Origin: Flavobacteriales bacterium | GTDB lineage: Bacteria; Bacteroidota; Bacteroidia; Flavobacteriales_D; Crocinitomicaceae | Assembly (NCBI GenBank): GCA_947380375.1 | Contig: CANCQX010000010.1 | Coordinates: 1-41,669, forward strand | Length of the DNA: 41,669 nt | Direction of reading: 5' to 3' | Shown here: piece after piece, positions 29,701-36,659 of the stretch | Layout: every line of letters starts with the position of its first letter | Numbering within the stretch: position 1 is the first letter of the stretch | The notes under the pieces: generated by a model | What the model was told of the DNA's origin: nothing | Database searches by the model: none | What the model saw: the letters and a program-made list of their open reading frames with translations, nothing else | Position numbers and translations under genes: made by a program

Positions 29701-31122
29701 ATATTAATGAGCGTGCGAAATGTTTCGGGTACATATACCATGACAGATGGAACATTATTACCTGGATTTAATCAAGAATCTAGATTTTTAGGTACATCTA
29801 ATGGTTTAAACTCTCCTTTAACAAGTTTTGTTTTTGGTCAACAGGGATATGATTTAACTGGTAAAACGAACGGATATAGTGTTACCAATTTAGCAGCAAA
29901 TAATAGTACAGAAACTGGAAACACAACAAACAACTGGTTGGTAAAAAATGAGAACATCAATAAAGCACATGTTGTAACTCATTCTCAAAACATTACGATT
30001 AGAGGTAGTTTGGAGCCAATAAAAGATGTAACCATTGAATTAAATATGACTCGAGCATATGTAAATAATTCAAGTGATTTTTTCCGTTGGACTAAGGATG
30101 ACCCTTTAAATACAGATCCAAATGCACCTGGACAGTTTAGATCACAAAGTCAAGTTGAAACAGGTACCTTAAACTATTCAACCGTTTCAATCGGTTCAGC
30201 TTTTACAATTTCAAATAGAAGCAATCAGTATTCTTCAGGTACTTTTAATAAATTATTAGAAAATAGAAAAAATGTTTCTGAAATATTAGGTTCTAATAAT
30301 ACCAATTCATCGCTTTTAAATTCTGGTTATTTTGATGGTTATGATGGTTCGCAACAACAAGTTGTGTTAGGGGCTTTCCTTACTTCCTATACCAACAATA
30401 GTGTTAGTGCGAAAAATATTAATCCGATTAAAAATATTCCGCTTCCAAATTGGACGATAAATTATAACGGCTTAACGAAAATGGCATTTATGAAAAAAAT
30501 AGCTAAAAATTTCGTAGTACGTCACGCGTATAGTTCAACTGTATCAATAGCAGGATTACAAACTAATTTAAAAGCAAACGAGTCAGGAACAGCTAGAGAT
30601 ATAAATAATAATTTTGAAGCAAACAAAGTAGCTCAAAATGTTACAATAGCCGAGCGTTTTTCTCCATTGATTGGTATCGATGCTACTTGGAATATGGGTG
30701 GACAAGGATTAATTACAAAATTTGAAATCAAAAAAGATAGAAGTGCAACACTATCTTTGAATAACAATCAAGTTACAGAAGTTTTAGGAACAGAATGGGT
30801 ATTCGGTACAGGATATAAGTTTACAAAAGTAAAAATGCCTATTAAAAAAATACCCCCAAGTCCTGTAAATCTTCGTTTTGATTTATCATTTAGAGATAAC
30901 CTTACTGTCATCAGAAAAGTAGTAGAAAACTCTAATCAAGCAACTGCAGGACAAAAAGTAGTATCTATTAAATCGTCTGCTGACTATAATGTTGGTCCAA
31001 ATTTGGTAATTCAAGCTTATTATGATCAGGTAATAACAACACCTAAAATTGCTACATCCTATCCAACTGGGAATATGAGTTGTGGTTTACGATTACGATT
31101 CAATTTAGCAGGAGTTCAATAA
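23716..31122 (+). CDS. sprA: SprA, outer-membrane translocon of the type IX secretion system
   Basis: The 2468-residue product matches SprA in size and content. SprA is the very large outer-membrane beta-barrel through which type IX cargo, including gliding adhesins, crosses. A signal peptide (LYATILLLSLGFSWCASAQ) is followed by repeated SprA segments (IRPAGSVELSFGVNSSR, SYIDDFEGAQSTIDL) and many alternating beta strands up to the C-terminus RLRFNLAGVQ. The start must be TTG at 23716, two bases after ruvA: no ATG precedes the signal peptide and the next Met is beyond it. A strongly basic stretch of Lys, Arg and Glu lies at about residues 1945-1985. In F. johnsoniae gcvH follows sprA; here an epimerase gene does. 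Confidence 0.95.
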   Translation: MNRKNGKYNSFLYATILLLSLGFSWCASAQDTLKYPINNSVDPTQTKKQSFDLGDPSSMKQTIIYDPITRTYVFKETVGNSEMNYRNPSMMTLDEYIEYERQKSQSKNWKEKIKEQTAQSRPFEFPIKVGSKLFENFFGSDQITIRPAGSVELSFGVNSSRYDNPILPIKQRRITRFDFQPQIQLNLVGQIGTKLKIGTSYNTQAAFDFDNISKLEYTGNEDQIMQKIALGNVSMPLPTSLIQGSQTLFGVQTKLKFGRATVDLIMASSKGKRQEINIAGKAQVQSFELGADNYESNRHYFVNLYHREQYDHAMSTLPIVSSGINITRIEVWLTNKTNNTENTRNIIAFSDLGEAKAANCQGDPGTYAVTDLPDNDANGLYKWASDVTGNPEIRGFSNAVNALNVPKVSPGPFVQATHYEKVQNARKLTESEFSYNSLLGFISLNMPLNNDEVLGVAYEYTYKGKTYTVGELSTDGVAGQSALIVKLLKPTITNPKNKIWDLMMKNVYSIGAYQVGQQGFRMNFLYNNPATSLPVPFFPYPGVDDKLLVELLDMDKINQNNQPFSDGVFDFSPMNFNGNKADNGGTINTKNGRVYFSTIEPFGKTLKTKLLSAGIPETIANQVSYTELYDSTKTAAQQIPSKNRFSFKGEYQSTVTSDIPLNALNVPEGAVSVTAGGLKLVEGSDYTVDYNLGRVKILNSGILESNTPIKISIESNSVFGFQSKSLVGGRYNYRFSQNLNVGGTWMRMMERPVTQKVDIGSEPFKNNILGLDVAFKTGLPFLTKLVDLLPIISTTQKSTLSFTGEFAHIIPGAPSAISKAGISYIDDFEGAQSTIDLKSQNSWKLASIPQGQNDLFPEAISKELSNNFKRSKVAWYQIDQLFYAANSYTPKHIKDDPEMLSDSRMRLIQTKELFPNTQLAYGTPSPLQTLELAYYPLERGMYNYDTTQTVNADGTWMNPENRWGGIMRSLSTNDFEQSNIQYIQFWMLDPFNEDAEKVNPNSQHTGGNLYFNLGNISEDILPDSHKSFENGLPPTGVSLQNDLDTTIWARVSTQQQVVNAFDNDEAARSNQDVGLDGWRDQDEINAYSNYVNWVNNNATITPEIKARMITDPSNDDYIYYRDDRSDEKKLNILQRYKNYNGMEGNSPTPTMSNSINSGGYPTAAVTTPDIEDLNQDNNLAESESYFQYKVSLHPNDLQVGKNFITSKQEITVGTGTGQKKENWYQFKVPIRDYEKKVNEINDFRSIRFMRMFLKDFDEEVILRFAKLELIRGEWRKYYDELAQPGDGINPEPNSTAFNIGTVNVEENDQRQPIKYEIPPGIVRESDPSQAVQRQLNEQSLVLDICNLKDGDARAAYKNVQFDVRTYKKLKMFVHAEESSSLMPYSNEDLTLFVRLGSDFTDNYYEYEFPLNKTAPGATLPEDIWPEANNMEIVFEDLLKLKEKRNKGVEKGNSSISYVTEYSEVDPKNEKRFLKVKGSPNLQGLKTLMIGIRNPAKNQINPWPASGIDDGAPECAIIWVNELRLTDFTSEGGSAAVAQTQLQAADFANISMSGNYSGVNWGSVETRVQERQRNEKIGLDLSTNVQLGQFFGKRTRISLPFFYGHALNVINPEYDPFNPDIKLADYDLKTRKEKAQMGQDLTERKSYNFTNVRKEAAAGSTPHFWKISNWSANYAFAENLRKDFNTKYDRTKTWTGGINYNYSFTAVPFEPFKKVKFMQKSKWWTIVKDMNIYLMPKNISFTNDLMRSYNERQIRNNLVPDYNFKAVYVKQFTWRRQYNLGYDITKNLKFTFDATNKSIFEEGQGEVNRKDNPSGYKAFKDTISSQLFVGGKVMDYTHNYSLGYNVPLDKIPAFNWMTANVKYGGTYNWQRAPLGQTDFGNTIQNTRTVNLTGQMNFSTLYNKVPYLKKVNSDGRNQRSPAGTKDSNISETKKTPLQKPQPKVDEKPESEMTKEELRLKRKKERKEKRKERKEKRLKKREEKSKEKVDPIGGFLARILMSVRNVSGTYTMTDGTLLPGFNQESRFLGTSNGLNSPLTSFVFGQQGYDLTGKTNGYSVTNLAANNSTETGNTTNNWLVKNENINKAHVVTHSQNITIRGSLEPIKDVTIELNMTRAYVNNSSDFFRWTKDDPLNTDPNAPGQFRSQSQVETGTLNYSTVSIGSAFTISNRSNQYSSGTFNKLLENRKNVSEILGSNNTNSSLLNSGYFDGYDGSQQQVVLGAFLTSYTNNSVSAKNINPIKNIPLPNWTINYNGLTKMAFMKKIAKNFVVRHAYSSTVSIAGLQTNLKANESGTARDINNNFEANKVAQNVTIAERFSPLIGIDATWNMGGQGLITKFEIKKDRSATLSLNNNQVTEVLGTEWVFGTGYKFTKVKMPIKKIPPSPVNLRFDLSFRDNLTVIRKVVENSNQATAGQKVVSIKSSADYNVGPNLVIQAYYDQVITTPKIATSYPTGNMSCGLRLRFNLAGVQ

Positions 31123-31149
31123 TATTTTTAAAGATAAAATCTAAAAAAT

Positions 31150-32034
31150 ATGAAAACAATATTAATAGCAGGAGGTACAGGTTTTACTGGAAGAAAAATT
31201 CAATCTCTTTTAGAGGAAAAAGGATACAATGTTAATATACTTACTAGAAATCCTAAACAAAAGAATGAATTTAGATGGGATTTAGAGCAAAAACAAATAG
31301 ATACAAAAGCATTTGAAAATGTAGTATCGATTATTAACTTATGCGGAGCCAATATTGGAGAGAAACGTTGGTCTACAAAACGTAAAAAAGAACTATTAGA
31401 GTCTAGAATTGAATCTACAAATTTTTTATATACTCAGATTCAAAATACACCCAATCTAGAAAGCTATATTTCTGCTTCAGGAATAACATGCTATGGATTT
31501 GAAGACGATACAAAAACATATTCTGAAGAAGACCCATTTGGAAGCGATTTTTTATCACAATTGGTAAAAGAATGGGAAAGTGCTGCCGATTTATTTTTAA
31601 CACATTGCAGGGTAGTTAAAATGAGAACAGCCGTAGTTTTAGATAAGAAAGAAGGGGCGCTTCCAAAAATAAGCCTTCCAATACGGTTTGGAATTGGTTC
31701 TCCTATTGGAACTGGAAAACAAAGTACTTCTTGGGTACATATTACCGATTTAACAAATACCTATTTATACGCAATTGAAAATCCGATAAAAGGTGCTTTT
31801 AATATTGTTGGTGGAAATGAATCCAACAAAGAATTTTCTGAAAAATTAGCAAAAACACTTCATAAACCCTTTTGGTTTCCGAATGTACCCGCTTTTATTC
31901 TCCAATTATTGTTAGGTGAAATGTCTATAATACTATTAAAAGGAAATACTGCATCTAATCAAAAAATGATTGATACTGGTTTTGAATTTAAATTTTTGAA
32001 AGTTCAAGATGCTTTTGAAGATCTATTTAAATAA
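31150..32034 (+). CDS. TIGR01777-family NAD(P)-binding epimerase-like protein
   Basis: The 294-residue protein is an extended short-chain dehydrogenase with the nucleotide-binding loop GGTGFTG at residues 8-14. NLCGANIGEKRW (from about 64) and the SASGITCYG segment identify the TIGR01777 (SDR39U1-like) group. A short C-terminal DUF1731-like part ends the protein. Its substrate is not known; related proteins have been linked to cell division in cyanobacteria. It lies 27 bases after sprA on the same strand and could be co-transcribed. Confidence 0.85.
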   Translation: MKTILIAGGTGFTGRKIQSLLEEKGYNVNILTRNPKQKNEFRWDLEQKQIDTKAFENVVSIINLCGANIGEKRWSTKRKKELLESRIESTNFLYTQIQNTPNLESYISASGITCYGFEDDTKTYSEEDPFGSDFLSQLVKEWESAADLFLTHCRVVKMRTAVVLDKKEGALPKISLPIRFGIGSPIGTGKQSTSWVHITDLTNTYLYAIENPIKGAFNIVGGNESNKEFSEKLAKTLHKPFWFPNVPAFILQLLLGEMSIILLKGNTASNQKMIDTGFEFKFLKVQDAFEDLFK

Positions 32035-32081
32035 AGGATTTAGAAACTTTAAATACTAACCAAAAATTCTATGTTAATATC

Positions 32082-34211
32082 CTATTTTGGTTCAAATCTT
32101 GATTTCCCTAGATAAATAACCTTGTAAGCATAATCAGGATTAACTTTATCTAAATTGGGAACATTTACTTTAATTTTAGAAAAAAGGTCGGAAGATACAA
32201 CTTGAGTTAAGTTAGAATCCAATAATAATTCTTTTCCATTTGTAGCATAGAACTCAATTTTGTACCAATTTCTTTCAATTCCGAAACTTTTTTTCAGATG
32301 TGAGATTTCAAAAGTTGGGTTATTCTTTATACTTTCTTCGTTCTTGATTTCTTGTGCCCCTCCTTTGTTTGTATAATCATCTTCGTAACTTTTACGATCA
32401 TAATCACCTGGCCCTTCATCATTTATATTATAACCTGCTACAACAATACAAGGGTAAGATAATTTACTTTTTTCAATCAATTCTTTTATACAAGGAGATT
32501 CATTTTCTAAATTACGCCAATAAAATGTAGCATTGTGAATCCAACCTAAAGCCCTTTCTTTATTTTCACTAACTAATGTAATATTTTCTATTTTACGTTT
32601 GTTATTTGAAGGTGAATCACTCCATTTTTGAGGATGAAATTTCAAAGTTCTCATTTCCTCGTCTTTAAAAAAATCTTGAACATGCTTTAAATCAAGATGG
32701 TATCCAAAATCTTGAACTCCCCTGTTCCACCACCAATCCATTCCTGTTCCAATACATCCCATCATAGAAGAAGCCCAAATACTGTTATGGTATTCAATAC
32801 CTGTACAACAATAAATACGAAGCTTATTATCCGAAACTCCCATTTCTTCTATAATGACTGGCTTTTTATAAATGTTCCAATATTCCTCAATTTTATTATA
32901 TCTATTTTTATAATTTCCATCTTTATTTGTAGCATAATCGTGGATTGAAATTACATCTGAATGTTTTAACATTCCATCAAAATTTCTATTCGATTCAACT
33001 TTAGGAATGTTGCTATATGAGTTCGAATACATTACTTTTTTACTCAAAGAGGATTGAATGTAATTTTGTTGATTTACAAACCAATTTTTAAAAACAGTTA
33101 ATGCTTCTTTTTCTCCAAAATTTGAATTTACTTTCTGCTCCTCTTTGATAATTCCACTGTACCAATTGTCAATTTCTGAATACCCATAAAAACTGAAACT
33201 AGGACTATATCCCCACCTAGAAAAAACATAGCGAAGTGAATTTAACTGCCATTTTATCGCTTCTTTATTTGTTAAATAATCAATTTTATTAGTTAGCTTA
33301 AAAGTAGTTCTATAAGGGTTATCATACCAACTAGTTCCGCTCCAATCTGGACCACTAGGATTAAAATAACTATCCATTAATTCAATATGATGACGGAAAA
33401 TAATGAAATAGACATTATTTGTTTCGCATAACTCCACCATCTTATCGAAAGCATACATTTCATCCATTTTACCCGAATAATTTTTAATATTCGGCCAATC
33501 TGGAAGTGCTGCTTGCGGTTGCATATCAAAACGAGTGAAATTTCCTCCAACATTAATGAGCTGTTGCACTCCTTTTAAATGATCTCTATTTTGCGAAGGC
33601 AAATACGTTAAAAATCCTCCGCTGGAAATATTATTGGAAATAGAGAAAAATGGCTCTTTTGTTTCGCTATAATATAAATAACGGTCTTCATCGGTTCCTG
33701 TTTTTGAAATTTTTAGGTTTCCTTTATAGTTGGATGAAGTACAATTAAAATGTAACTCGTGCAAAATTGGAATTTCTGAAAGTTTACTTTTAATGTTAAT
33801 TTTCACTTTCCAATCGCCTATTTCATCTGGAGAAAATCGCAAACGCCATGGCATAGAAGTAGTATCTTCCTCCCAACGATCAAATATGTCATTTGATTTA
33901 AACGATTGGTAATAAAATCCATAACGCTTGGTGATAATTCCAGTTGGTGAAATAAAATCAGCTTCAAAATTGAGTTGCTCAGGGTCGAATGGATTTATTC
34001 CCAAAGTATCGTTTTGAAATAGAAATTTATCTATTTGAAATTGTATTTTCTGTGGTAATTTAAATCCAAATTCTAATTTTTGAAACTTTCCAACTGAAGA
34101 ATTAGAAGTCGAAGGACATATCTGTCTCGAAGCAATAGTTGAAAATGATTGTGACCAATAAACAAAACGAATAAAAAGAAATACTAAAATAACTAAATCA
34201 CGTTTCTTCAT
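32082..34211 (-). CDS. Secreted DUF5060-domain putative glycoside hydrolase
   Basis: The 709-residue protein has an N-terminal hydrophobic leader (MKKRDLVILVFLFIRFVYWS). A DUF5060 beta-sandwich follows (about 45-140, with PWRLRFSPDEIGDWKVK), then a TIM-barrel glycosidase-like domain. Likely catalytic glutamates are E346 in SFYGYSEIDNW and E455/E456 in VIIEEMGVS, the usual acid/base and nucleophile positions of clan A enzymes. The C-terminal ~180 residues look like an accessory beta domain. No type IX sorting signal is evident. The substrate is unknown. It is the last gene of a unit with lspA, 12 bases downstream. Confidence 0.78.
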   Translation of the reverse strand: MKKRDLVILVFLFIRFVYWSQSFSTIASRQICPSTSNSSVGKFQKLEFGFKLPQKIQFQIDKFLFQNDTLGINPFDPEQLNFEADFISPTGIITKRYGFYYQSFKSNDIFDRWEEDTTSMPWRLRFSPDEIGDWKVKINIKSKLSEIPILHELHFNCTSSNYKGNLKISKTGTDEDRYLYYSETKEPFFSISNNISSGGFLTYLPSQNRDHLKGVQQLINVGGNFTRFDMQPQAALPDWPNIKNYSGKMDEMYAFDKMVELCETNNVYFIIFRHHIELMDSYFNPSGPDWSGTSWYDNPYRTTFKLTNKIDYLTNKEAIKWQLNSLRYVFSRWGYSPSFSFYGYSEIDNWYSGIIKEEQKVNSNFGEKEALTVFKNWFVNQQNYIQSSLSKKVMYSNSYSNIPKVESNRNFDGMLKHSDVISIHDYATNKDGNYKNRYNKIEEYWNIYKKPVIIEEMGVSDNKLRIYCCTGIEYHNSIWASSMMGCIGTGMDWWWNRGVQDFGYHLDLKHVQDFFKDEEMRTLKFHPQKWSDSPSNNKRKIENITLVSENKERALGWIHNATFYWRNLENESPCIKELIEKSKLSYPCIVVAGYNINDEGPGDYDRKSYEDDYTNKGGAQEIKNEESIKNNPTFEISHLKKSFGIERNWYKIEFYATNGKELLLDSNLTQVVSSDLFSKIKVNVPNLDKVNPDYAYKVIYLGKSRFEPK

Positions 34212-34223
34212 AGTGGAGAAAAA

Positions 34224-34913
34224 CTAAATTTCTTCGGTATTTTCTTCTTTAATATCAAGATCATTATTACTAACTTTCGATTCTTTTGGAAAATATTTTT
34301 TCTGACGAATAAAAATTAGAATAATTCCAGATGAGATAGAAAAATCAGCTAAATTCCAAATTGCTGGAAAAACTTCTGCTCCACCAATCCAAGGGATCCA
34401 TTGAGGCCAATGTGCTTGAAATTTAAACATATCAACTACATTTCCTAATAAAAATCCGGTGTGTCTTGTCTCAATAGTTCCGAAAAAACCACAATCTGTT
34501 TTAATTCCTGAACCAGCCAAATGATTGTATCCGATACACGGGTCGTATTTAAAAGCAAAATCATAAAACATAGAATCAATTAAATTTCCCGTTGCTCCAG
34601 CTAATATTAAACCTACAGCTATCAGAAACTCTCTTTTAACCCCTCTTTTTGCTTGTTGTACCCAATAATAGCATATTCCAATTATAGCAAAAATACGAAA
34701 TATACTTAGCGCTAATTTATGCCACATACTAGAACCAAAGGTTGTTCCAAAAGCCATTCCTGGGTTTTCAATGTAATCCAATAAAAACCAATTCCCCAAT
34801 AATGGACGAACCTCACCAGGCATAAAATTGGTCTTTATATATACTTTTAGCAATTGATCTAAAAATAAAATGAGGACAACAATTGTCCCCACTAGTATCA
34901 AATTTTTCTTCAC
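34224..34913 (-). CDS. lspA: Lipoprotein signal peptidase
   Basis: The 229-residue inner-membrane aspartyl protease removes signal peptides from prolipoproteins. Catalytic Asp residues are D113 in GNLIDS and D190 in NLADFSIS, and NPGMAFG matches the family. The gap between the two Asps (77 residues) is much longer than in E. coli LspA (27), because of an inserted periplasmic region at about 120-180 (HLAGSG, FFGTIETRHTG); this is usual for Bacteroidota. It lies 7 bases after the TraR/DksA-like gene and 12 before the glycosidase. Confidence 0.95.
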   Translation of the reverse strand: MKKNLILVGTIVVLILFLDQLLKVYIKTNFMPGEVRPLLGNWFLLDYIENPGMAFGTTFGSSMWHKLALSIFRIFAIIGICYYWVQQAKRGVKREFLIAVGLILAGATGNLIDSMFYDFAFKYDPCIGYNHLAGSGIKTDCGFFGTIETRHTGFLLGNVVDMFKFQAHWPQWIPWIGGAEVFPAIWNLADFSISSGIILIFIRQKKYFPKESKVSNNDLDIKEENTEEI

Positions 34914-34920
34914 GAAAATA

Positions 34921-35298
34921 TTATTTTTGCATGTTTTTAGCTTCGATGCTTAAAGTTGCATGTGGCACCAATAATAGTCTTTCTTTTTGGATTAATTTTC
35001 CAGTAACACGGCAAATACCATATGTTTTATTCTCAATACGAGCTAAAGCAAATTCCAAATTTTGAATAAATTTTTCTTGACGTGCAGCTAATTGAGCATT
35101 TTCTTCACGAGATAATGTTTCAGAACCATCTTCCATCATATTGAAAGTTCTTCCTGTATCATCCGTTCCGTTATCACTTTTTGATAAAGAATAATTTAAC
35201 ATAGCTAAATCGTCGTGCGCTTCTTTTAATTTAGAAACAATAAGTTCCTTAAATTCAGCTAATTCAGCTTCTGAATAATGTGTTTTTTCTTGTGACAT
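34921..35298 (-). CDS. TraR/DksA-family protein with degenerate zinc finger
   Basis: The 125-residue protein has an N-terminal coiled coil (about 9-95) and a C-terminal DksA-like motif (YGICRVTGKLIQKERLLLVP). Only the first of the four zinc-binding cysteines remains; the others are Thr, Ser and Ala. It may bind RNA polymerase through the secondary channel as DksA does, keeping the fold without zinc. It is first in the unit with lspA. In many Bacteroidota this gene and lspA follow ileS; here ileS is almost 30 kb away. Confidence 0.88.
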   Translation of the reverse strand: MSQEKTHYSEAELAEFKELIVSKLKEAHDDLAMLNYSLSKSDNGTDDTGRTFNMMEDGSETLSREENAQLAARQEKFIQNLEFALARIENKTYGICRVTGKLIQKERLLLVPHATLSIEAKNMQK

Positions 35299-35344
35299 GT
35301 TTATTATATTTTTAGTGTTCTAATTTTCAATTTTAATCTAAAGA

Positions 35345-35352
35345 CAAATATA
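35345..35352 (-). promoter_or_regulatory. Candidate -7 box of the traR-lspA unit
   Basis: The minus strand reads TATATTTG, matching the consensus, with a TTG 15 bases further upstream that overlaps the sdh terminator's T-run. The predicted leader is about 40 nt. Confidence 0.5.
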
Positions 35353-35368
35353 ACCGAAAATAGGATAC

Positions 35369-35397
35369 AAAAAAGCCTAGAGAAAAATCCCTAGGCT
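35369..35397 (-). terminator. Terminator of the sdh operon
   Basis: AGCCTAG (35374-35380) pairs with CTAGGCT (35391-35397), with two more inner pairs, and is followed on the minus strand by six Ts. It lies 25 bases past the sdhB stop. Confidence 0.75.
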
Positions 35398-35421
35398 AAT
35401 TTTAATGAAAATCATATAAAA

Positions 35422-36171
35422 CTATTCAGCAGAAATCATTCCTTTGAAATATTCTCTGTTCATTCTTGCGATGTTATCTAAAGAAATTTCTTTTGGACAT
35501 TCAACAGCACAAGCTCCTGTATTTGTACAATTTCCAAATCCTTCTTCGTCCATTGTTTGAACCATGTTTAAAACACGTTGTTTCGCTTCTACTTGACCTT
35601 GTGGTAACAATGCCAATTGAGAAACTTTTGCAGAAACGAATAACATTGCAGAAGCATTTACACAAGAAGCAACACAAGCACCACAACCAATACAAGTTGC
35701 AGCTTCGAACGCTTTATCAGCATCGATTTTAGAAACGGGAATTGCATTTGCATCTACTGTATTTCCTGAAGTGTTTACAGAAACAAAACCTCCTGATGCC
35801 ATTATACGGTCAAAAGCACCACGATTTACTACTAAATCTTTGATTACAGGGAACGCTTTTGCTCTCCAAGGCTCAATGTAGATAGTATCTCCATCGTTGA
35901 ATTTACGCATGTGTAACTGACACGTTGTAACTGCTCTATCTGGTCCGTGCGCTTCACCATTGATAAACAAAGAACACATTCCACAAATACCTTCACGGCA
36001 ATCGTGATCAAACGCTACAGGATCTTCCCCTTTCACGATTAATTCTTCGTTCAAAATATCCATCATTTCTAAGAATGACATATCTCCATCAATATTATCG
36101 ATTGGATAAGTAACCATTTGACCCTTGTCAGACGGACCTTTTTGTCTCCAGATTTTTAATGTTAATTTCAT
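35422..36171 (-). CDS. sdhB: Succinate dehydrogenase/fumarate reductase iron-sulfur subunit
   Basis: The 249-residue subunit carries electrons from the flavoprotein to menaquinone. Cysteine sets are visible for the [2Fe-2S] cluster (CREGICGMC with a later TTC), the [4Fe-4S] cluster ([11 protein letters not shown]) and the [3Fe-4S] cluster ([12 protein letters not shown]). It is the last gene of sdhC-sdhA-sdhB, but a four-helix-bundle cassette separates it from sdhA, and the intergenic distance has grown to almost 490 bases. Confidence 0.96.
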   Translation of the reverse strand: MKLTLKIWRQKGPSDKGQMVTYPIDNIDGDMSFLEMMDILNEELIVKGEDPVAFDHDCREGICGMCSLFINGEAHGPDRAVTTCQLHMRKFNDGDTIYIEPWRAKAFPVIKDLVVNRGAFDRIMASGGFVSVNTSGNTVDANAIPVSKIDADKAFEAATCIGCGACVASCVNASAMLFVSAKVSQLALLPQGQVEAKQRVLNMVQTMDEEGFGNCTNTGACAVECPKEISLDNIARMNREYFKGMISAE

Positions 36172-36179
36172 TTTATTAA

Positions 36180-36643
36180 AGTTTTTAGTGATTAGTTGTT
36201 AGTTTTTAGTGAGTTCCCACTTTCAACTAAATCAATCACTTGATTATTATTATCTAATTTTTTTATAAAGCTATTTATCATTTTTCCTATTTGTTCTATT
36301 TCGTTTCTTAATATTTCAATCGTTTCGTTGTTAATATAACCAAGTCTAAAACAAATTTCTAAAATTGTCTCAACTTCAAATAAAGAACCTCTTGCTATTC
36401 TCAAAAAATTTGCAAAAGATTTGTTCGAACCTCTTCCCCAACCTTCAGCTATGTTTAAAGGAACTGAAGTGGAAGCTCTTCTCAACTGAGAAGTCAATCC
36501 AAATTGTTCGTCTTTCGGAAAATTTACTGTATGACCATAAATTAGTATAGATAAATCTAATCCTCTTTGCCATATTTGTAAATCTCTAAAACTCTTCATT
36601 ATATTTTCTAATTACCACTACTAACAACTAATCACTAAAAACT
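36180..36643. mobile_element. Four-helix-bundle gene cassette with 24-bp terminal inverted repeats
   Basis: Bases 36180-36203 and 36620-36643 are perfect 24-base inverted repeats (inner core ATTAGTTGTTAGT on the left). They bracket a single four-helix-bundle gene, 8 bases from the sdhB start and 16 from the sdhA stop. Each arm belongs to a 21-base-period repeat: GTTTTTAGTGA recurs at 36181 and 36202 on the left, and ACTAACA at 36620 and 36641 on the right. The layout looks like a small insertion that spared both flanking genes. No transposase is inside, so movement would need help in trans. Confidence 0.7.
36192..36599 (-). CDS. Four-helix-bundle protein (S23/23S rRNA intervening-sequence family)
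   Basis: The 135-residue protein has the family signature: an opening [13 protein letters not shown], then [30 protein letters not shown] (two halves of helices 1-2), and [11 protein letters not shown]. Members are encoded in intervening sequences of 23S rRNA and are scattered through Bacteroidota genomes; Avd, the accessory protein of diversity-generating retroelements, is a relative. They form basic pentameric bundles that may bind nucleic acid. Here the gene lies inside inverted repeats between sdhA and sdhB, and its last codons and stop lie within the left repeat. It is read with the sdh operon. Confidence 0.9.
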   Translation of the reverse strand: MKSFRDLQIWQRGLDLSILIYGHTVNFPKDEQFGLTSQLRRASTSVPLNIAEGWGRGSNKSFANFLRIARGSLFEVETILEICFRLGYINNETIEILRNEIEQIGKMINSFIKKLDNNNQVIDLVESGNSLKTNN

Positions 36644-36659
36644 AACAGCTTAATAAGAA

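Noticed and set aside
29441-29741. Two minus-strand open frames opposite sprA, rich in Phe, Leu and Ser
   Set aside because: They are the complement of the Lys/Arg/Glu-rich codons of SprA and have no start context or protein-like composition.
32058-32092. AACCAAAA/TTTTGGTT inverted repeat between the epimerase and glycosidase genes
   Set aside because: The stem is only 8 bp with a 19-base loop and runs into the glycosidase stop; too weak to call a terminator.
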